Source: Prauserella halophila (GTDB lineage Bacteria; Actinomycetota; Actinomycetes; Mycobacteriales; Pseudonocardiaceae). From it: a DNA stretch of 64,000 bases. Below, piece after piece: positions 53,905-64,000 of this stretch. The translations under genes and the position numbers were made by a program. The stretch is taken from the NCBI RefSeq assembly GCF_024171895.1, contig NZ_JAMTCQ010000013.1, positions 271,111 through 335,110 of the forward strand, read 5' to 3'. Position 1 is the stretch's first letter. The number at the start of each line of letters is the position of its first letter. Below the pieces are notes generated by a model, which saw only the letters and a list, made by a program, of their open reading frames with translations, was not told where the DNA came from and searched no databases.

Positions 53905-54224
53905 GCGACTCGGCCACCACCACCGCGATCCGCGTGCACCTGCCCACGCATCTGCGCAAACTCGCCCGCATCGACGACGGCGAACTGACGCTCGACGTAC
54001 CGGGCACGGTGACGATCAGCGCCGTGCTCGACGTACTGGAAGCCCACCACCCGGTTCTCACCGGCACGATCCGGCACCACGACACCCAGCAACGCCGCGC
54101 GTTCGTGCGGTTCTTCGCTTGCGAGGAGGACCTGTCGCACGAACCGCACGACGCCCCACTACCGGATCCGGTCGTTCACGGCACCGAACCACTGTTGATC
54201 ATCGGTGCGATGGCGGGCGGCTGA
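53901..54224 (+). CDS. MoaD/ThiS-like ubiquitin-fold protein
   Basis: A 107-residue beta-grasp protein ending in GAMAGG, the C-terminal Gly-Gly used by sulfur-carrier proteins. [20 protein letters not shown] and [19 protein letters not shown] helix ([14 protein letters not shown]) match the MoaD pattern. The TTG start at 53901 overlaps the upstream TGA. No E1-like activating enzyme or cofactor gene is adjacent, so whether it carries sulfur or acts as a modifier is unclear. Confidence 0.8.
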   Translation: MSDSATTTAIRVHLPTHLRKLARIDDGELTLDVPGTVTISAVLDVLEAHHPVLTGTIRHHDTQQRRAFVRFFACEEDLSHEPHDAPLPDPVVHGTEPLLIIGAMAGG

Positions 54225-54264
54225 GCGGGCTGGCCCGCCGGAGAGAGGGCGGCCGTCCCCGACG

Positions 54265-54329
54265 GCCGAGTCACCATCAGCCGAGTCACCGTCGGCCGAG
54301 TCCCGGCCGGCCAGTCACCGTCGGCCGAG
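54265..54329. repeat. 15-bp imperfect tandem repeat
   Basis: Four imperfect copies of GCCGAGTCACC(A/G)TC(A/G) and a partial fifth lie between the MoaD-like gene and the P450, reaching into the last codons of the P450. The stop codon of the P450 is inside unit four. Confidence 0.7.
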
Positions 54330-55601
54330 GTGCACCGGCAGTTTCTCGACGCCGTAGACGATCGACGTCTGGCGGAACTCCAGGTCCGCCGGATCCGCCG
54401 CCAGCGTCATGTCCGGGAACCGGCGCACCAGCGCCGAGTACGCCGCGCGCAGCTCCAACCGCGCCAGCTCCGCACCCACACACCGGTGCGCGCCGTAGCC
54501 GAACGCCAGGTGCTGCGTCGGCGCCCGCTCGCCGTCGAACGTCTCCAGGTCGGCACCCAGCACGTCGTCCCGGTCGGCACCCGACAACGACACGGCGACC
54601 ATGTCGCCCTTGCCGATCGTGACTCCGCCGACGTCGATGTCCTCGCGCGCGAACCGCGGGAACGCCACCTGCACCACCGACAGGTACCGCAGCGCCTCCT
54701 CCACGAACACCCGCACGGCCTCGTCGTCCTCGCGCACCCGGCGGAACGTCTCCGGATCGCGCAACAACACGAGCGAACCCAGCGACAGCATGCTCGCGGT
54801 CGTCTCGAAACCACCCGTCAGCACGCCGTCGGCCAACCCGGCCAACTCCCGATCGCCGATCTCGTCGCCGTGCTCACGGATGATCATTCCGATGAGCCCG
54901 TCACCCGGGTTCTCACGCTCCTTGCGCACGACCTTCAGCAGATACTCGAGCGACTCCGAGATCGCCCCCACCGCCGCGCCGGCACCCGCGAACAGGTCGA
55001 ACCGCGCCACCGCCAGGTGCTGGAACTCGTCCCGGTCCTCGTACGGCACCCCGAGCAGCTCACAGATCACCAACGACGGGATCGGCAGCGCGAACTCCTC
55101 GACCAGATCCACCGGCTCGCCCGACGCCGCCTTCTTCTCCATCGCATCGAGACGATCACCGACGATCCGCTCGATACCCGGCTGCAACCGCGTCAGCCGG
55201 CGCATCGTGAACTCCGGCGTCAGCAGCTTGCGCAGGCGCGTGTGCACCGGCGGATCGACGAACCCCAGACCCCCCGGATTGTCATCCGGATCCATGCCGA
55301 GCTCGGCCATCAGAGTGCCGAAATCGTTACTGAACGTCTTGCCGTCACCCAGTACGACCTTTGCCTCGTCGTACCCACTGACCAACCACACGTTCAGCCC
55401 GAACGGCACCGGCAGCTTCCGCACCGGCTCCGCCGTCCTGACCTCGCCGAGCTCCCCCACCGGATCGAGACCGTCCCGCCGCAACGGCATCAGCGCCGCT
55501 TCGGGCAGCACCTTCTGCAGGTCGAGGCCGCCCTTGCGCTGCGCCCGAGCCAGGTACAGCCGAGTGGCCCACGAGGTGATGTGCGATCGAAGTTTCCCCA
55601 C
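54315..55601 (-). CDS. Cytochrome P450
   Basis: A 428-residue bacterial P450 (class I type, soluble). The I-helix oxygen motif is LTGGFETTASM near residue 257, with Glu in place of the usual acid-Thr start. The K-helix ExxR is VEEALRYLSV near 295. The heme Cys is in LAFGYGAHRCVGAELARLEL near 370. GTG at 55601 gives a normal length. No ferredoxin gene is adjacent. It is convergent with the MoaD-like gene. The substrate is not predictable from sequence. Confidence 0.92.
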   Translation of the reverse strand: MGKLRSHITSWATRLYLARAQRKGGLDLQKVLPEAALMPLRRDGLDPVGELGEVRTAEPVRKLPVPFGLNVWLVSGYDEAKVVLGDGKTFSNDFGTLMAELGMDPDDNPGGLGFVDPPVHTRLRKLLTPEFTMRRLTRLQPGIERIVGDRLDAMEKKAASGEPVDLVEEFALPIPSLVICELLGVPYEDRDEFQHLAVARFDLFAGAGAAVGAISESLEYLLKVVRKERENPGDGLIGMIIREHGDEIGDRELAGLADGVLTGGFETTASMLSLGSLVLLRDPETFRRVREDDEAVRVFVEEALRYLSVVQVAFPRFAREDIDVGGVTIGKGDMVAVSLSGADRDDVLGADLETFDGERAPTQHLAFGYGAHRCVGAELARLELRAAYSALVRRFPDMTLAADPADLEFRQTSIVYGVEKLPVHLGRR

Positions 55602-55728
55602 ACCGGCGACGGTACCAACTCACCCGCCCCGGTGACCTGCCGGTAGCCTCCGCCCTCACCCGCCGACCTGCGGTCCCGCCTCATGCCGGTCCACATCGGA
55701 CACTGTCGATCACGTAGGGTCACGTCCC

Positions 55729-56751
55729 GTGGAATTCGGGATCTTTCTCCTCGGTGCCGTGTTCGGCGACGACCCCGGCGCGGCACTGCAAACCGCCGCC
55801 GACGCTGTCCGATATGCCGAACACGCGGGCTTCGACGAGGCGTGGATCGCCGAACACCACTTCATGTCCTACGGCACGTGCCCGTCGGCGATCACGTTCG
55901 CAGGTCACGCGCTCGGAGCAACCAGCCGCATCACCGTCGGCACCGCGGTGAGCGTGCTGTCCACCGTGCATCCCGTCGCACTGGCGGAACAGACCCGGAT
56001 GCTCGACCGGCTCTCCGGCGGCCGCTTCGCCCTCGGCGTCGGCCGCGGCGGCCCGTGGGTCGACCTGGAAGTGTTCGGCACCGGCGTCGAAGCCTACGAA
56101 CAGCACTTCGCCGAGCGCCTCGACCTGCTCCTCACCAGCCTCACCGACGACCACGTCCGCGGTGACGGGCCGAGCCTGACCTTCCGAGAGGTGCCGCTCA
56201 CGCCTCCCGCACTGACCCGACCGCACCCGCCGGTCACGGTCGCCTGTACGTCCGCCGACACCGCCACGCTCGCCGCCGAACGGGGACTGCCCATGCTCCT
56301 CGGCATGCACGCGAGCGACGACGACAAGGCCCGCACCATCGCCGCCTACGATCGCGCCGCAGCCCGGGCAGGCGGCGCCCTGCCGGCCCGGCACACCTCC
56401 ACCGTCGTCGCCCACGTCGGAGCCGACCGCGCGTCGGCGGTCGACGAACTCCGCAGTTCACTTCCGCGCTGGCTCACTCCCGGTCTCGCCGGCTACATCC
56501 CGGTCGACGACCGGCCGCGCACGCCACGCGACCCCATGGCCTACGCCGAACTGCTCTGCGACCTGCATCCGGTCGGCGACCCTGCATACTGCATCGACCG
56601 GCTCCGCACCGGCATCGCGGCCACCGGCGCCGACCGGGTGCTCATGCTCGTCGAGGGCGGCGGCTCCCGCGAGCGCACGCTGGCCACCATCGAACGCCTC
56701 GGCGCCGAGGTGCTGCCCGCACTGCGCGAGAGCCGCCCGAACCCGACGTAA
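55729..56751 (+). CDS. LLM-class flavin-dependent oxidoreductase
   Basis: A 340-residue luciferase-like monooxygenase-fold protein using FMN or F420. Motifs: FDEAWIAEHHFMSYGTCPSA near residue 38, RITVGTAVSVLSTVHPVALA, then EQTRMLDRLSGGRFALGVGR with GGP. GTG at 55729 is used. It is divergent from the P450 gene with 127 bp between, and convergent with the SCO5389-type gene 6 bp from its stop. Substrate unknown. Confidence 0.9.
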   Translation: MEFGIFLLGAVFGDDPGAALQTAADAVRYAEHAGFDEAWIAEHHFMSYGTCPSAITFAGHALGATSRITVGTAVSVLSTVHPVALAEQTRMLDRLSGGRFALGVGRGGPWVDLEVFGTGVEAYEQHFAERLDLLLTSLTDDHVRGDGPSLTFREVPLTPPALTRPHPPVTVACTSADTATLAAERGLPMLLGMHASDDDKARTIAAYDRAAARAGGALPARHTSTVVAHVGADRASAVDELRSSLPRWLTPGLAGYIPVDDRPRTPRDPMAYAELLCDLHPVGDPAYCIDRLRTGIAATGADRVLMLVEGGGSRERTLATIERLGAEVLPALRESRPNPT

Positions 56752-56757
56752 CCGCCG

Positions 56758-57150
56758 TCAGCAGTCGCGCAGCTCCGGACTCTGGTTCAACAGCTGACCG
56801 CGTGCCGACACGAACTCGCGGTACTCCGCACCGTCGACGGCCGCAGGCCGGAAGGCCCCGACCCGGTGACAGTTCTGGAACGCCAGCTTCACCCCGAAGT
56901 GCCGCTCCAGCCCACCGCGGATCGAATCCGACGCGAGCGCGCGCAGCAGCTGCCCACGCTCGGCCTCACTCGGGGGCGGCGTCGCGTGGTCGGCGAACGC
57001 CGCGCCCTCGGTCTCCAGGTCCGCGACGACCCCGGTGATGATCTCCCACGCGTACGGCAACGACTCCCGCACGCACGCCACGAACTCGGCGTCGTCGACG
57101 CCCCCGCTCTCCGCACGGTCCAACAGCTCGGCGGGCACATTCAGCGACAT
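56758..57150 (-). CDS. SCO5389-family protein
   Basis: A 130-residue cytosolic protein that resembles the actinobacterial SCO5389 family: MSLNVPAELLDRAESGGVDD, EFVACVRESLPYAWEIITGV, LRALASDSIRGGLERHFGVK, LAFQNCHRVGAF. ATG at 57150 is preferred to an upstream start. The family is widespread in high-GC actinomycetes and of unknown function, which supports a conserved chromosomal background here. Confidence 0.8.
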   Translation of the reverse strand: MSLNVPAELLDRAESGGVDDAEFVACVRESLPYAWEIITGVVADLETEGAAFADHATPPPSEAERGQLLRALASDSIRGGLERHFGVKLAFQNCHRVGAFRPAAVDGAEYREFVSARGQLLNQSPELRDC

Positions 57151-57344
57151 GGATCGGCCTCCAGCCTTCCTCGCACTCGGGATGGATCCGGCACCGCCAT
57201 CCGGCGACGGCAACCTCGTCCAGTGCTACTGAAATCGATGTTCATGTGCAATAGAACGCCCGCGGCGCCACCGGGACGGACGATCACCACCACACGGCCG
57301 GGCCCCTGCCGCCACGCGCAGCTACCGGGTGCAGGCCGCCTCGC

Positions 57345-58295
57345 TCACGTCCGTCGCGGCGCCACCGACACGGCATCGTCGCCACCGACACGTGGTGCGG
57401 GCACCGACTCCGCAATCGAACCGGAATCCCCGGCCGCGGGGTCCGGTCCCGCCGCACGTTCCGGCCCCACCGCGGGTTCCACCGCCGCGGGTTCCGACAC
57501 CGCGGGTTCCACCGCCACCGGGTCGGTGAGTTCACCGGCCGTACTCAGGATCTGCCGCGTCTCCCGCAGCCGGGTCGACAACGTGCGCTGCAGCTCCTCC
57601 AGCTCCGCCACCCGCGTGCTCGCGCGTGCGACCACCTCGGCGGCGTGTTCGCGCGCCTGGGCGAGAACACCGGCGGCGCGATCGGCCGACTCCTCCTCGC
57701 GGCGCTGCATCTGGCGTTCCGATTCGGCCCGCCGCGCCGCGAGCGCCTTCCCGAGCTCCTGCTCCGCGTGCTGACGACGACGGGCCGATTCCTCGTCGCG
57801 CCAGCGCCGCTTCTCGTCGGCCACTCTCTCGCGTTCCCCGGCCTCGACCCGATGGCGGCGGGTCCGTTCGGTGAACTCGGCCTCCAACTGCGTGCGCCGA
57901 TCGTCCAGTTCGGCGAGCGTACGTTCGTACCGGCGGCGGAGCCGACGTGCCTCCTCGTCGGCAGCGGTGCGGGTGCGTTCGGCGTGATTGCGCGCATCCT
58001 GCACGATCTCGGCGGCTTCGGCGTGCGCCAGGTCGACCAGCCGCAGCATCCGCTCCGACAGCCCGTCACTCTCGATCGGGGTGCGGCACACCCGGTCGAA
58101 CTTGGCTCGCAACGCGGCATGGGCCTCGCGCAGTTCCGCCAGCTCCGCGGCCAGAGCCTCGGCGCGACGCTCCTGTCGTGCCCGATCCGTTGCCATGGCG
58201 CGATGTTGCTCTTCGAGCGCAGTCAAATGACGATCAACGGCCTCGCGGTCGTAGCCCGCGAACGCCATCCGGAACCGGTTCTGCGAAACACCCAT
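57345..58295 (-). CDS. DivIVA-like coiled-coil protein
   Basis: A 316-residue protein. The N-terminus MGVSQNRFRMAFAGYDREAV followed by DRHLTALEEQH resembles the DivIVA/cell-pole targeting motif. Residues 25-255 form a long Arg/Glu/Ala-rich coiled coil. The last 60 residues are Pro/Ala/Val-rich with VEPAV repeats. ATG at 58295 follows GGAGG. Such filament-forming proteins organise polar growth or cell-wall machinery in actinobacteria; the exact role is inferred. Confidence 0.72.
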   Translation of the reverse strand: MGVSQNRFRMAFAGYDREAVDRHLTALEEQHRAMATDRARQERRAEALAAELAELREAHAALRAKFDRVCRTPIESDGLSERMLRLVDLAHAEAAEIVQDARNHAERTRTAADEEARRLRRRYERTLAELDDRRTQLEAEFTERTRRHRVEAGERERVADEKRRWRDEESARRRQHAEQELGKALAARRAESERQMQRREEESADRAAGVLAQAREHAAEVVARASTRVAELEELQRTLSTRLRETRQILSTAGELTDPVAVEPAVSEPAAVEPAVGPERAAGPDPAAGDSGSIAESVPAPRVGGDDAVSVAPRRT

Positions 58296-58593
58296 GCCAA
58301 CCTCCACTGCGCGCCGACGCCGTTCGCCGGAGCCGGATCCACCACACGCCACGCCCTGCCTCACCCACCGGGAGGCACCGTGTGGACGGATCGTTTCGCC
58401 CGGCGTACCAAGGAAAAGTGACCGCCCACGGGTGACCATCGACTGCGACGAGCCGACGACCACGACCGCCATCGACACTACCCGAACTCTCCGCCCGCCC
58501 ACCGCCGAAAACCGCGCGGGGACACGCCGTCCCCGACGACGAACTCGGCCGGACGGCGCCAGTGGCGCATCCCGGCCGCGGAAGGGAGCGAGC

Positions 58594-59232
58594 ATGAAGC
58601 ACGCCGGACTGACTCATGCCGATTGCGTAGCTTTGATCGGCGATCGAGCCTGCCGCGTTACGGCCACGATCACCGTCGACGGCGGGAAGCCCGTCCCGCT
58701 CGCGGCCTACGTCTGCCCCGGCGGTGATCTGCTCGTGCCGACCGGGACCGATCCGTCCCTGCCGCGCTCGGCCGTCAGCAAACCCGTCACGGTGGAATTC
58801 ACCGGACCGGTCGGCGGAGACGAGAACTGGACCATCAGCGGAACCGGCCTCGCCCAGCCGCTCTCGCACCACGACCGCCCGCAGGACGACCACCCACAGG
58901 CCATGCTCTACGCCTTCGACAACGGCATCCGCGTGCTCATGGCCCGGCTGTCCGCCGTCCGCGCCGACGTCACCACGCTCGGCCAGCAGCGGACCACCGG
59001 CACACCCCGGCACCGTCCGCACTCCCACCGCCTCGGCGCAGCACAGCAATCCCCGCACCGGCCGTTCGCCCGCGGGCACCCGAACCGCGCCCAACACGTC
59101 CCGCCGACGGCGATTGCACTCACCCCGCTGCGGGTAACCGGTAATGCGGCGGAGCGGAACACGAAAAATCCCGGGGGCCGACCGGCGGACATCTCCATCG
59201 GTCGGCCCCCGGGATCATCGGGGAACCGGTGA
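58594..59232 (+). CDS. Hypothetical protein
   Basis: A 212-codon frame. The first ~120 residues (VALIGDRACRVTATITVDGG, KPVPLAAYVCPGGDLLVPTG, AVSKPVTVEFTGPVGG) are rich in beta strands and could be a small flavin-binding split-barrel domain, but this is weak. The last ~80 residues are low-complexity, rich in H, R, P, and run through the MTHFR terminator hairpin, so the real stop may be reached in a different frame or the tail may be poorly conserved. I do not recognise a family. Confidence 0.5.
   Translation: MKHAGLTHADCVALIGDRACRVTATITVDGGKPVPLAAYVCPGGDLLVPTGTDPSLPRSAVSKPVTVEFTGPVGGDENWTISGTGLAQPLSHHDRPQDDHPQAMLYAFDNGIRVLMARLSAVRADVTTLGQQRTTGTPRHRPHSHRLGAAQQSPHRPFARGHPNRAQHVPPTAIALTPLRVTGNAAERNTKNPGGRPADISIGRPPGSSGNR
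59168..59215 (-). terminator. Strong intrinsic terminator of the MTHFR gene
   Basis: A perfect 16-bp GC-rich stem (59168-59183 with 59200-59215) and a 16-nt loop. On the minus strand it is followed by TTTTT, so it terminates the MTHFR transcript. It overlaps the tail of the convergent hypothetical gene. Confidence 0.88.
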
Positions 59233-59283
59233 GCGCTGCGAACGCCGCCGCGGCGTCGCGGCTGCGAGATCAGCTCAGCGGAA

Positions 59284-60168
59284 TCAGCTCAGCGGCGAGT
59301 AGTAGTCCAGCATCTCGCTGAACACCTCGAACGCCGGCTTGGACACGCCGAGCGGCGCCTCCAGGTGGACGCTGATATCGAAGCCGAGGTCGCCCACGCC
59401 GTCGATGACGCGCTTGTACAGGTCCACGAGCTCGCGCTTCTTCTGCTCGAACGGCATCTCGGCCAGCCGCGCGACGTACTCCTGCTCCTTCTTGACGACC
59501 TCGTTACCCGGATCCTGGATCAACCAGTCGATCAGGCCGAGCTTCGTCTCCACCTTCGGCACGAAGCCGAACGAGAGCAGAATGTCCGGGCGGTGCTCGG
59601 ACTGCTTCGCGAAGTCGCGCAGGAAGCCGACGATGGAGTCGGAGAACAGCAGCTGCGTCATGCCGTAGGTGGCACCGCGGTCACACTTGAAGCCGAACCG
59701 GCCCTGCTCCCCTTCCCGCGTGGGGATGAGGATCGCGCCGCGGTTGGGCACGACGTCGGTGAACTCGGCCAGCGCATCGGTCGGCGCCATGCCGGAGCCC
59801 TCGCCGTCGGCCATGGTGCGGGGCACGCCCACGAAGACGATGCCGTCCATCCCCGCGTCCCGCAGGGAGTGCAGCCGCTGGGTGAGCTGGGGCTTGTCGT
59901 GGAACGCCGTGACCTGGGTGCACAGACCCCGCACGTCGTCCAGCTCACCGCTGACCGAGTTCCAGAAGTCCAGCACGTCCATCCGCGGTTTCAGCTCCAC
60001 GGGACGGTCGGACTCCTCCTCGATCATGCCCGGGATCATCAGGTGCTTGATGGCGCCGTCCAGGCCGGTCTCCTTGGCGACGCGCGCGACCTTCTGGCCT
60101 TCCTCGGCGGCAGCCTGGGCGCCGCCTTCCACCTCGGGCGGAACCAGCTCTAGAGCAATGGTTTTCAT
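59284..60168 (-). CDS. Mycobacterial-type methylenetetrahydrofolate reductase
   Basis: A 294-residue TIM-barrel protein. KTIALELVPPEVEGGAQAAA, IKHLMIPGMIEEESDRPVEL, FVGVPRTMADGEGSGMAPTD and KCDRGATYGMTQLLFSDSIV are features of the non-canonical MTHFR group described in mycobacteria, which differs from flavin-dependent MetF. ATG at 60168 is used. It sits downstream of ahcY in the SAM cycle block and should supply methyl-THF for homocysteine remethylation. Confidence 0.78.
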   Translation of the reverse strand: MKTIALELVPPEVEGGAQAAAEEGQKVARVAKETGLDGAIKHLMIPGMIEEESDRPVELKPRMDVLDFWNSVSGELDDVRGLCTQVTAFHDKPQLTQRLHSLRDAGMDGIVFVGVPRTMADGEGSGMAPTDALAEFTDVVPNRGAILIPTREGEQGRFGFKCDRGATYGMTQLLFSDSIVGFLRDFAKQSEHRPDILLSFGFVPKVETKLGLIDWLIQDPGNEVVKKEQEYVARLAEMPFEQKKRELVDLYKRVIDGVGDLGFDISVHLEAPLGVSKPAFEVFSEMLDYYSPLS

Positions 60169-60321
60169 GTCGAACCGCCTTCTCGGGTCCTCCAGTGCAC
60201 GAAACGGTGACTGCTTCGGGCTGCGGGTCCGCCCGGTGGGAACCGGGCGGACCCGCGCGGTACGTACCCGCCCGGCCCCGGATGACGGGGCCGGACCGGA
60301 CACGCCCTCACCGCGAAGTGA

Positions 60322-61782
<1,461 letters not shown>

Positions 61783-61887
61783 GACTTCCTTTCCGATCCT
61801 GACCCTCGCCTACCGGGACTACCTACACGACGACGCGCGCCGACGACGCGCTCGTGGGGTGGGAATCCGGCATACGCGATGGGCCTC

Positions 61888-61970
61888 CTGTGACAGAGGC
61901 GCCCTTTCGTTGCCAGGGAAAGTGGCCGAGCGTGGCGGAGACCCCTCCGCTGCAGCGCCTCTCGGCCTAC
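61888..61970 (-). promoter_or_regulatory. SAH riboswitch upstream of ahcY
   Basis: On the minus strand the leader contains helix P1 GGCCGAG (61961-61967) with CTCGGCC (61924-61930), and an inner GCGGAG/CTCCGC stem (61945-61950 with 61935-61940). The segment GAGGCGC (61955-61961) can pair with GCGCCTC (61896-61902), forming the pseudoknot. The conserved GAGGCGCTGCAGC core and GCAACG before the pseudoknot strand match the SAH aptamer pattern. SAH binding would be expected to turn ahcY expression on. Confidence 0.82.
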
Positions 61971-62172
61971 TCGAGTCGAGTTTCCCAGGATCATTGTCGC
62001 GCGGTCAAACATCTCGAAGCACCGTCACACTCGCTGGAGGTGCCGACGTGCTTCGCCTCCGGGTGGTGAGCGACGACTGCGCCGCATGCTGCGGGATGCC
62101 CTCGGTCGCGAGGCCGCCGTCGGCGACGGGCACGCGCTTCGCAAGAGCCGACAGGACAGCCGCCGTCCGTCG

Positions 62173-63150
62173 TCACACTCGCAGCTTGGATTCGATCTCG
62201 GCCGCGGCGTCGTTGCCGTACGCCTTGGCCACGCGGTTCGAGAACTCGGAACGGTCCAGCGTGTACTCCTGCGGGCCCACTGCCTCGAGCACGATGCTCG
62301 CGAACACACAGCCGACCTGGGCCGCGCGCTCCATCGTCATGCTGACGCTCAGGCCCCACAGGAACCCGGCGCGGAACGCGTCGCCGACACCCGTCGGCTC
62401 GGCGACCTTGACGTCGGGGATCGACGGGATCTCGATCGTCTCGTGGCTCGTGCCCGAGATGCGCACGCCGTCCCCGCCGAGCGTGGTGACCCAGCTGCCG
62501 ACGCGGTCGAGCACCTCGGCCTCGCTCCAGCCCGTGTTCTTCAGCAGCAGCGTGGCCTCGTACTCGTTGGTGAACAGGTAGGTCGCGCCGTCGACGAGCT
62601 TGCGCACGTCGTCGCCCGACATGATGGCGAGCTGCTGCGAGATGTCGGCCGAGAACGGGATGCCGTACTTCCGGCACTGCTCGGTGTGGAGCAGCATCGC
62701 CTCGGGGTCGTTGGCGCCGATGAGCGCCATGTCGAGGTCACCGACACGGTCGGCCACGGACTTCACGTCGACGTCGCGCATCTCGCTCATCGCACCGGCG
62801 TAGAACGAGGCGATCTGGTTCTCTTCCTCGTCGGTGGTGCACAGGAACCGCGAGGTGTGCTGGGTCTCGGAGACGTGCACGGACTTGGTGTCGACGCCGT
62901 GCTGCTCCAGGAAGGACCGGTACTCGCCGAAGTCCTGCCCGACGGCACCGACCAGGACCGGGTTGAGGCCCAGGCGGCCCAGCCCGAGCGAGATGTTCCC
63001 GGCGACTCCGCCACGACGGACGTCGAGGTGCTCGACGAGGAACGACAGCGAGACGTTCTCGAGCGAGTCGGCGACCAGCTGGTCCTTGATCTTGCCGGAG
63101 AACGACATCAGATGGTCGGTTGCGATCGAGCCGATGACGGCGATGCGCAT
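62173..63150 (-). CDS. PfkB-family adenosine-kinase-like protein
   Basis: A 325-residue ribokinase-fold kinase. GGVAGNISLGLGRLGLNPVL near residue 47 is the first PfkB motif, and AEPTGVGDAFRAGFLWGLSV near 257 is the second, with the catalytic Asp in GVGDAFRAG. The closest known type by context is the actinobacterial adenosine kinase that disposes of adenosine from SAH hydrolysis. ATG at 63150 is used. It lies between metK and the SAH riboswitch-ahcY unit. Confidence 0.82.
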   Translation of the reverse strand: MRIAVIGSIATDHLMSFSGKIKDQLVADSLENVSLSFLVEHLDVRRGGVAGNISLGLGRLGLNPVLVGAVGQDFGEYRSFLEQHGVDTKSVHVSETQHTSRFLCTTDEEENQIASFYAGAMSEMRDVDVKSVADRVGDLDMALIGANDPEAMLLHTEQCRKYGIPFSADISQQLAIMSGDDVRKLVDGATYLFTNEYEATLLLKNTGWSEAEVLDRVGSWVTTLGGDGVRISGTSHETIEIPSIPDVKVAEPTGVGDAFRAGFLWGLSVSMTMERAAQVGCVFASIVLEAVGPQEYTLDRSEFSNRVAKAYGNDAAAEIESKLRV

Positions 63151-63203
63151 AACGGGGTCCACTCCCTTTTGGGTGTTCGAAAGCTTGCGGGGCGCACGTG
63201 GAA

Positions 63204-63252
63204 GCGGCGCCGGGGGAGGCTACTGGCTGTTGCCCGCCTCCCCCGGCGCCGC
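63204..63252 (-). terminator. Long hairpin after metK
   Basis: Perfect 17-bp arms (63204-63220 and 63236-63252) with a 15-nt loop start 8 bp after the metK stop codon. No T-tract follows on the minus strand. It probably ends most metK transcripts before the kinase gene. Confidence 0.75.
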
Positions 63253-63260
63253 GTTCACCG

Positions 63261-64000
63261 TCAGGCCTTGGCTGCGTCCTTCAACGCTGCCGCGCGGTTG
63301 GTGTTCTCCCACGGCAGGTTCGCGTCCGGACGGCCGAAGTGGCCATACGCCGCGGTCTGCGCATAGATCGGCCGCAGCAGATCCAGATCCCGGATGATCG
63401 CCGCCGGACGCAGATCGAACACCTCGTTGATCGCCGCCTGGATCTTCTCCGGCGCGATCTTCTCCGTCCCGAACGTCTCCACGAACAGCCCCACCGGAGC
63501 CGCCTTACCGATCGCATAGGCGACCTGCACCTCGGCCCGATCCGCCAGACCGGCAGCCACCACGTTCTTGGCCACCCACCGCGTCGCATACGCCGCGGAC
63601 CGGTCCACCTTCGACGGGTCCTTACCCGAGAACGCGCCACCACCATGACGGGCCATCCCGCCATACGTGTCGACAATGATCTTCCGACCCGTCAGACCCG
63701 CATCACCCATCGGACCACCGACCACGAACCGGCCCGTCGGATTGATCAAAATGTTCGGGTTCTCCGCCTGCAGACCCAGATCCTCGATCTCCGGATCAAT
63801 CACATACTTCTGCACATCCGCCGCAAGCTGCTTGTCCAGATCGATACCCTCAGCATGCTGCGACGACAACACCACCGTGTCCAACCGGACCGGCTTGTCC
63901 TTGTCGTACTCGATCGTGACCTGCGTCTTCCCATCCGCACGCAAATACGGCACCGTGCCGTTCTTCCGCACCTGCGACAACCGCAACGACAACCGGTGCG
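63261..64000 (-). CDS. metK: S-adenosylmethionine synthetase, N-terminal part outside window
   Basis: The final ~246 residues of Met[41 protein letters not shown] and the P-loop-like [20 protein letters not shown] are invariant family motifs. The frame stays open to the window edge, reading HRLSLRLSQ at the cut, so the start lies beyond 64000. It makes SAM, the methyl donor that the ahcY branch recycles. Confidence 0.97.
   Translation of the reverse strand, partial: HRLSLRLSQVRKNGTVPYLRADGKTQVTIEYDKDKPVRLDTVVLSSQHAEGIDLDKQLAADVQKYVIDPEIEDLGLQAENPNILINPTGRFVVGGPMGDAGLTGRKIIVDTYGGMARHGGGAFSGKDPSKVDRSAAYATRWVAKNVVAAGLADRAEVQVAYAIGKAAPVGLFVETFGTEKIAPEKIQAAINEVFDLRPAAIIRDLDLLRPIYAQTAAYGHFGRPDANLPWENTNRAAALKDAAKA

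Noticed and set aside
54330..55646. Plus-strand 438-codon frame opposite the P450
   Set aside because: His/Arg-rich shadow; the minus strand carries complete P450 motifs.
62086..63366. Plus-strand 426-codon frame opposite the kinase
   Set aside because: It runs over the hairpin and metK on the wrong strand with no recognisable domain.

Overview
The window is 64 kb of GC-rich actinobacterial chromosome, most likely from the Pseudonocardiaceae or a close relative. Evidence for this is the strong G/C third-position bias, a MarR-like GbsR regulator, a mycobacterial-type MTHFR, an SCO5389-family protein, a DivIVA-like coiled-coil protein, an SAH riboswitch before ahcY, and a tRNA without an encoded CCA end. 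The two ends look like different compartments: 1-29 kb is a run of catabolic operons, 29-52 kb is a genomic island full of mobile-element debris, and 52-64 kb looks like conserved core.

1-29 kb. (a) An amine-type permease (5' end cut off), C26 gamma-glutamyl hydrolase, SDR, glutamine-synthetase-like ligase, aldehyde dehydrogenase and FadR-type regulator form one tight operon, best read as gamma-glutamylation-dependent breakdown of an amino alcohol such as ethanolamine. (b) A leucine/valine-type dehydrogenase, a MatC-like carrier and an MBL-fold hydrolase lie divergent to a LysR regulator with a 17-bp palindrome between them. (c) A branched-chain 2-oxoacid dehydrogenase operon (E1a-E1b-E2) lies divergent to an Lrp/AsnC regulator, with several TGGCA/TGCCA half-sites between. 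(d) A GbsR-like regulator lies divergent to a GMC oxidoreductase, aldehyde dehydrogenase and M20 amidohydrolase. (e) A decayed stretch holds an IS5 remnant, a shrunken sulfatase, an intact MHS transporter, a shrunken FAD-linked oxidase and two DUF202 membrane proteins. (f) A MetE-like methyltransferase and a YmdB-like phosphoesterase lie divergent to an RpiR-type regulator.

29-52 kb. A 57-bp direct repeat (29053-29109 and 52177-52233) covers the 3' half of a tRNA-Met gene that is intact only at the right end. A decayed tyrosine integrase lies beside each copy. Inside are nested and broken insertion sequences (IS30 within IS3, joined to IS110, then another IS3 remnant). Next comes a 17-kb catabolic cassette tightly bracketed by 99-bp inverted repeats. 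The cassette encodes a cobalt-type nitrile hydratase, its accessory protein, an amidase with a small partner, an acyl-CoA ligase, and the distal leucine pathway: 3-methylcrotonyl-CoA carboxylase, enoyl-CoA hydratase, HMG-CoA lyase, 3-oxoacid CoA-transferase and thiolase. It also carries a TetR and a GAF/PucR regulator. Together these could take a leucine-derived branched nitrile to acetyl-CoA. A helicase 3' remnant lies at the right edge.

52-64 kb. This part holds a SelW-like protein, a BNR-repeat protein with a MoaD-like partner, a P450, an LLM oxidoreductase, an SCO5389-family protein, a DivIVA-like protein, and the S-adenosyl/methyl cycle block metK - adenosine-kinase-like - [SAH riboswitch] ahcY - MTHFR, all on the minus strand. 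No CRISPR array or rRNA gene was seen.
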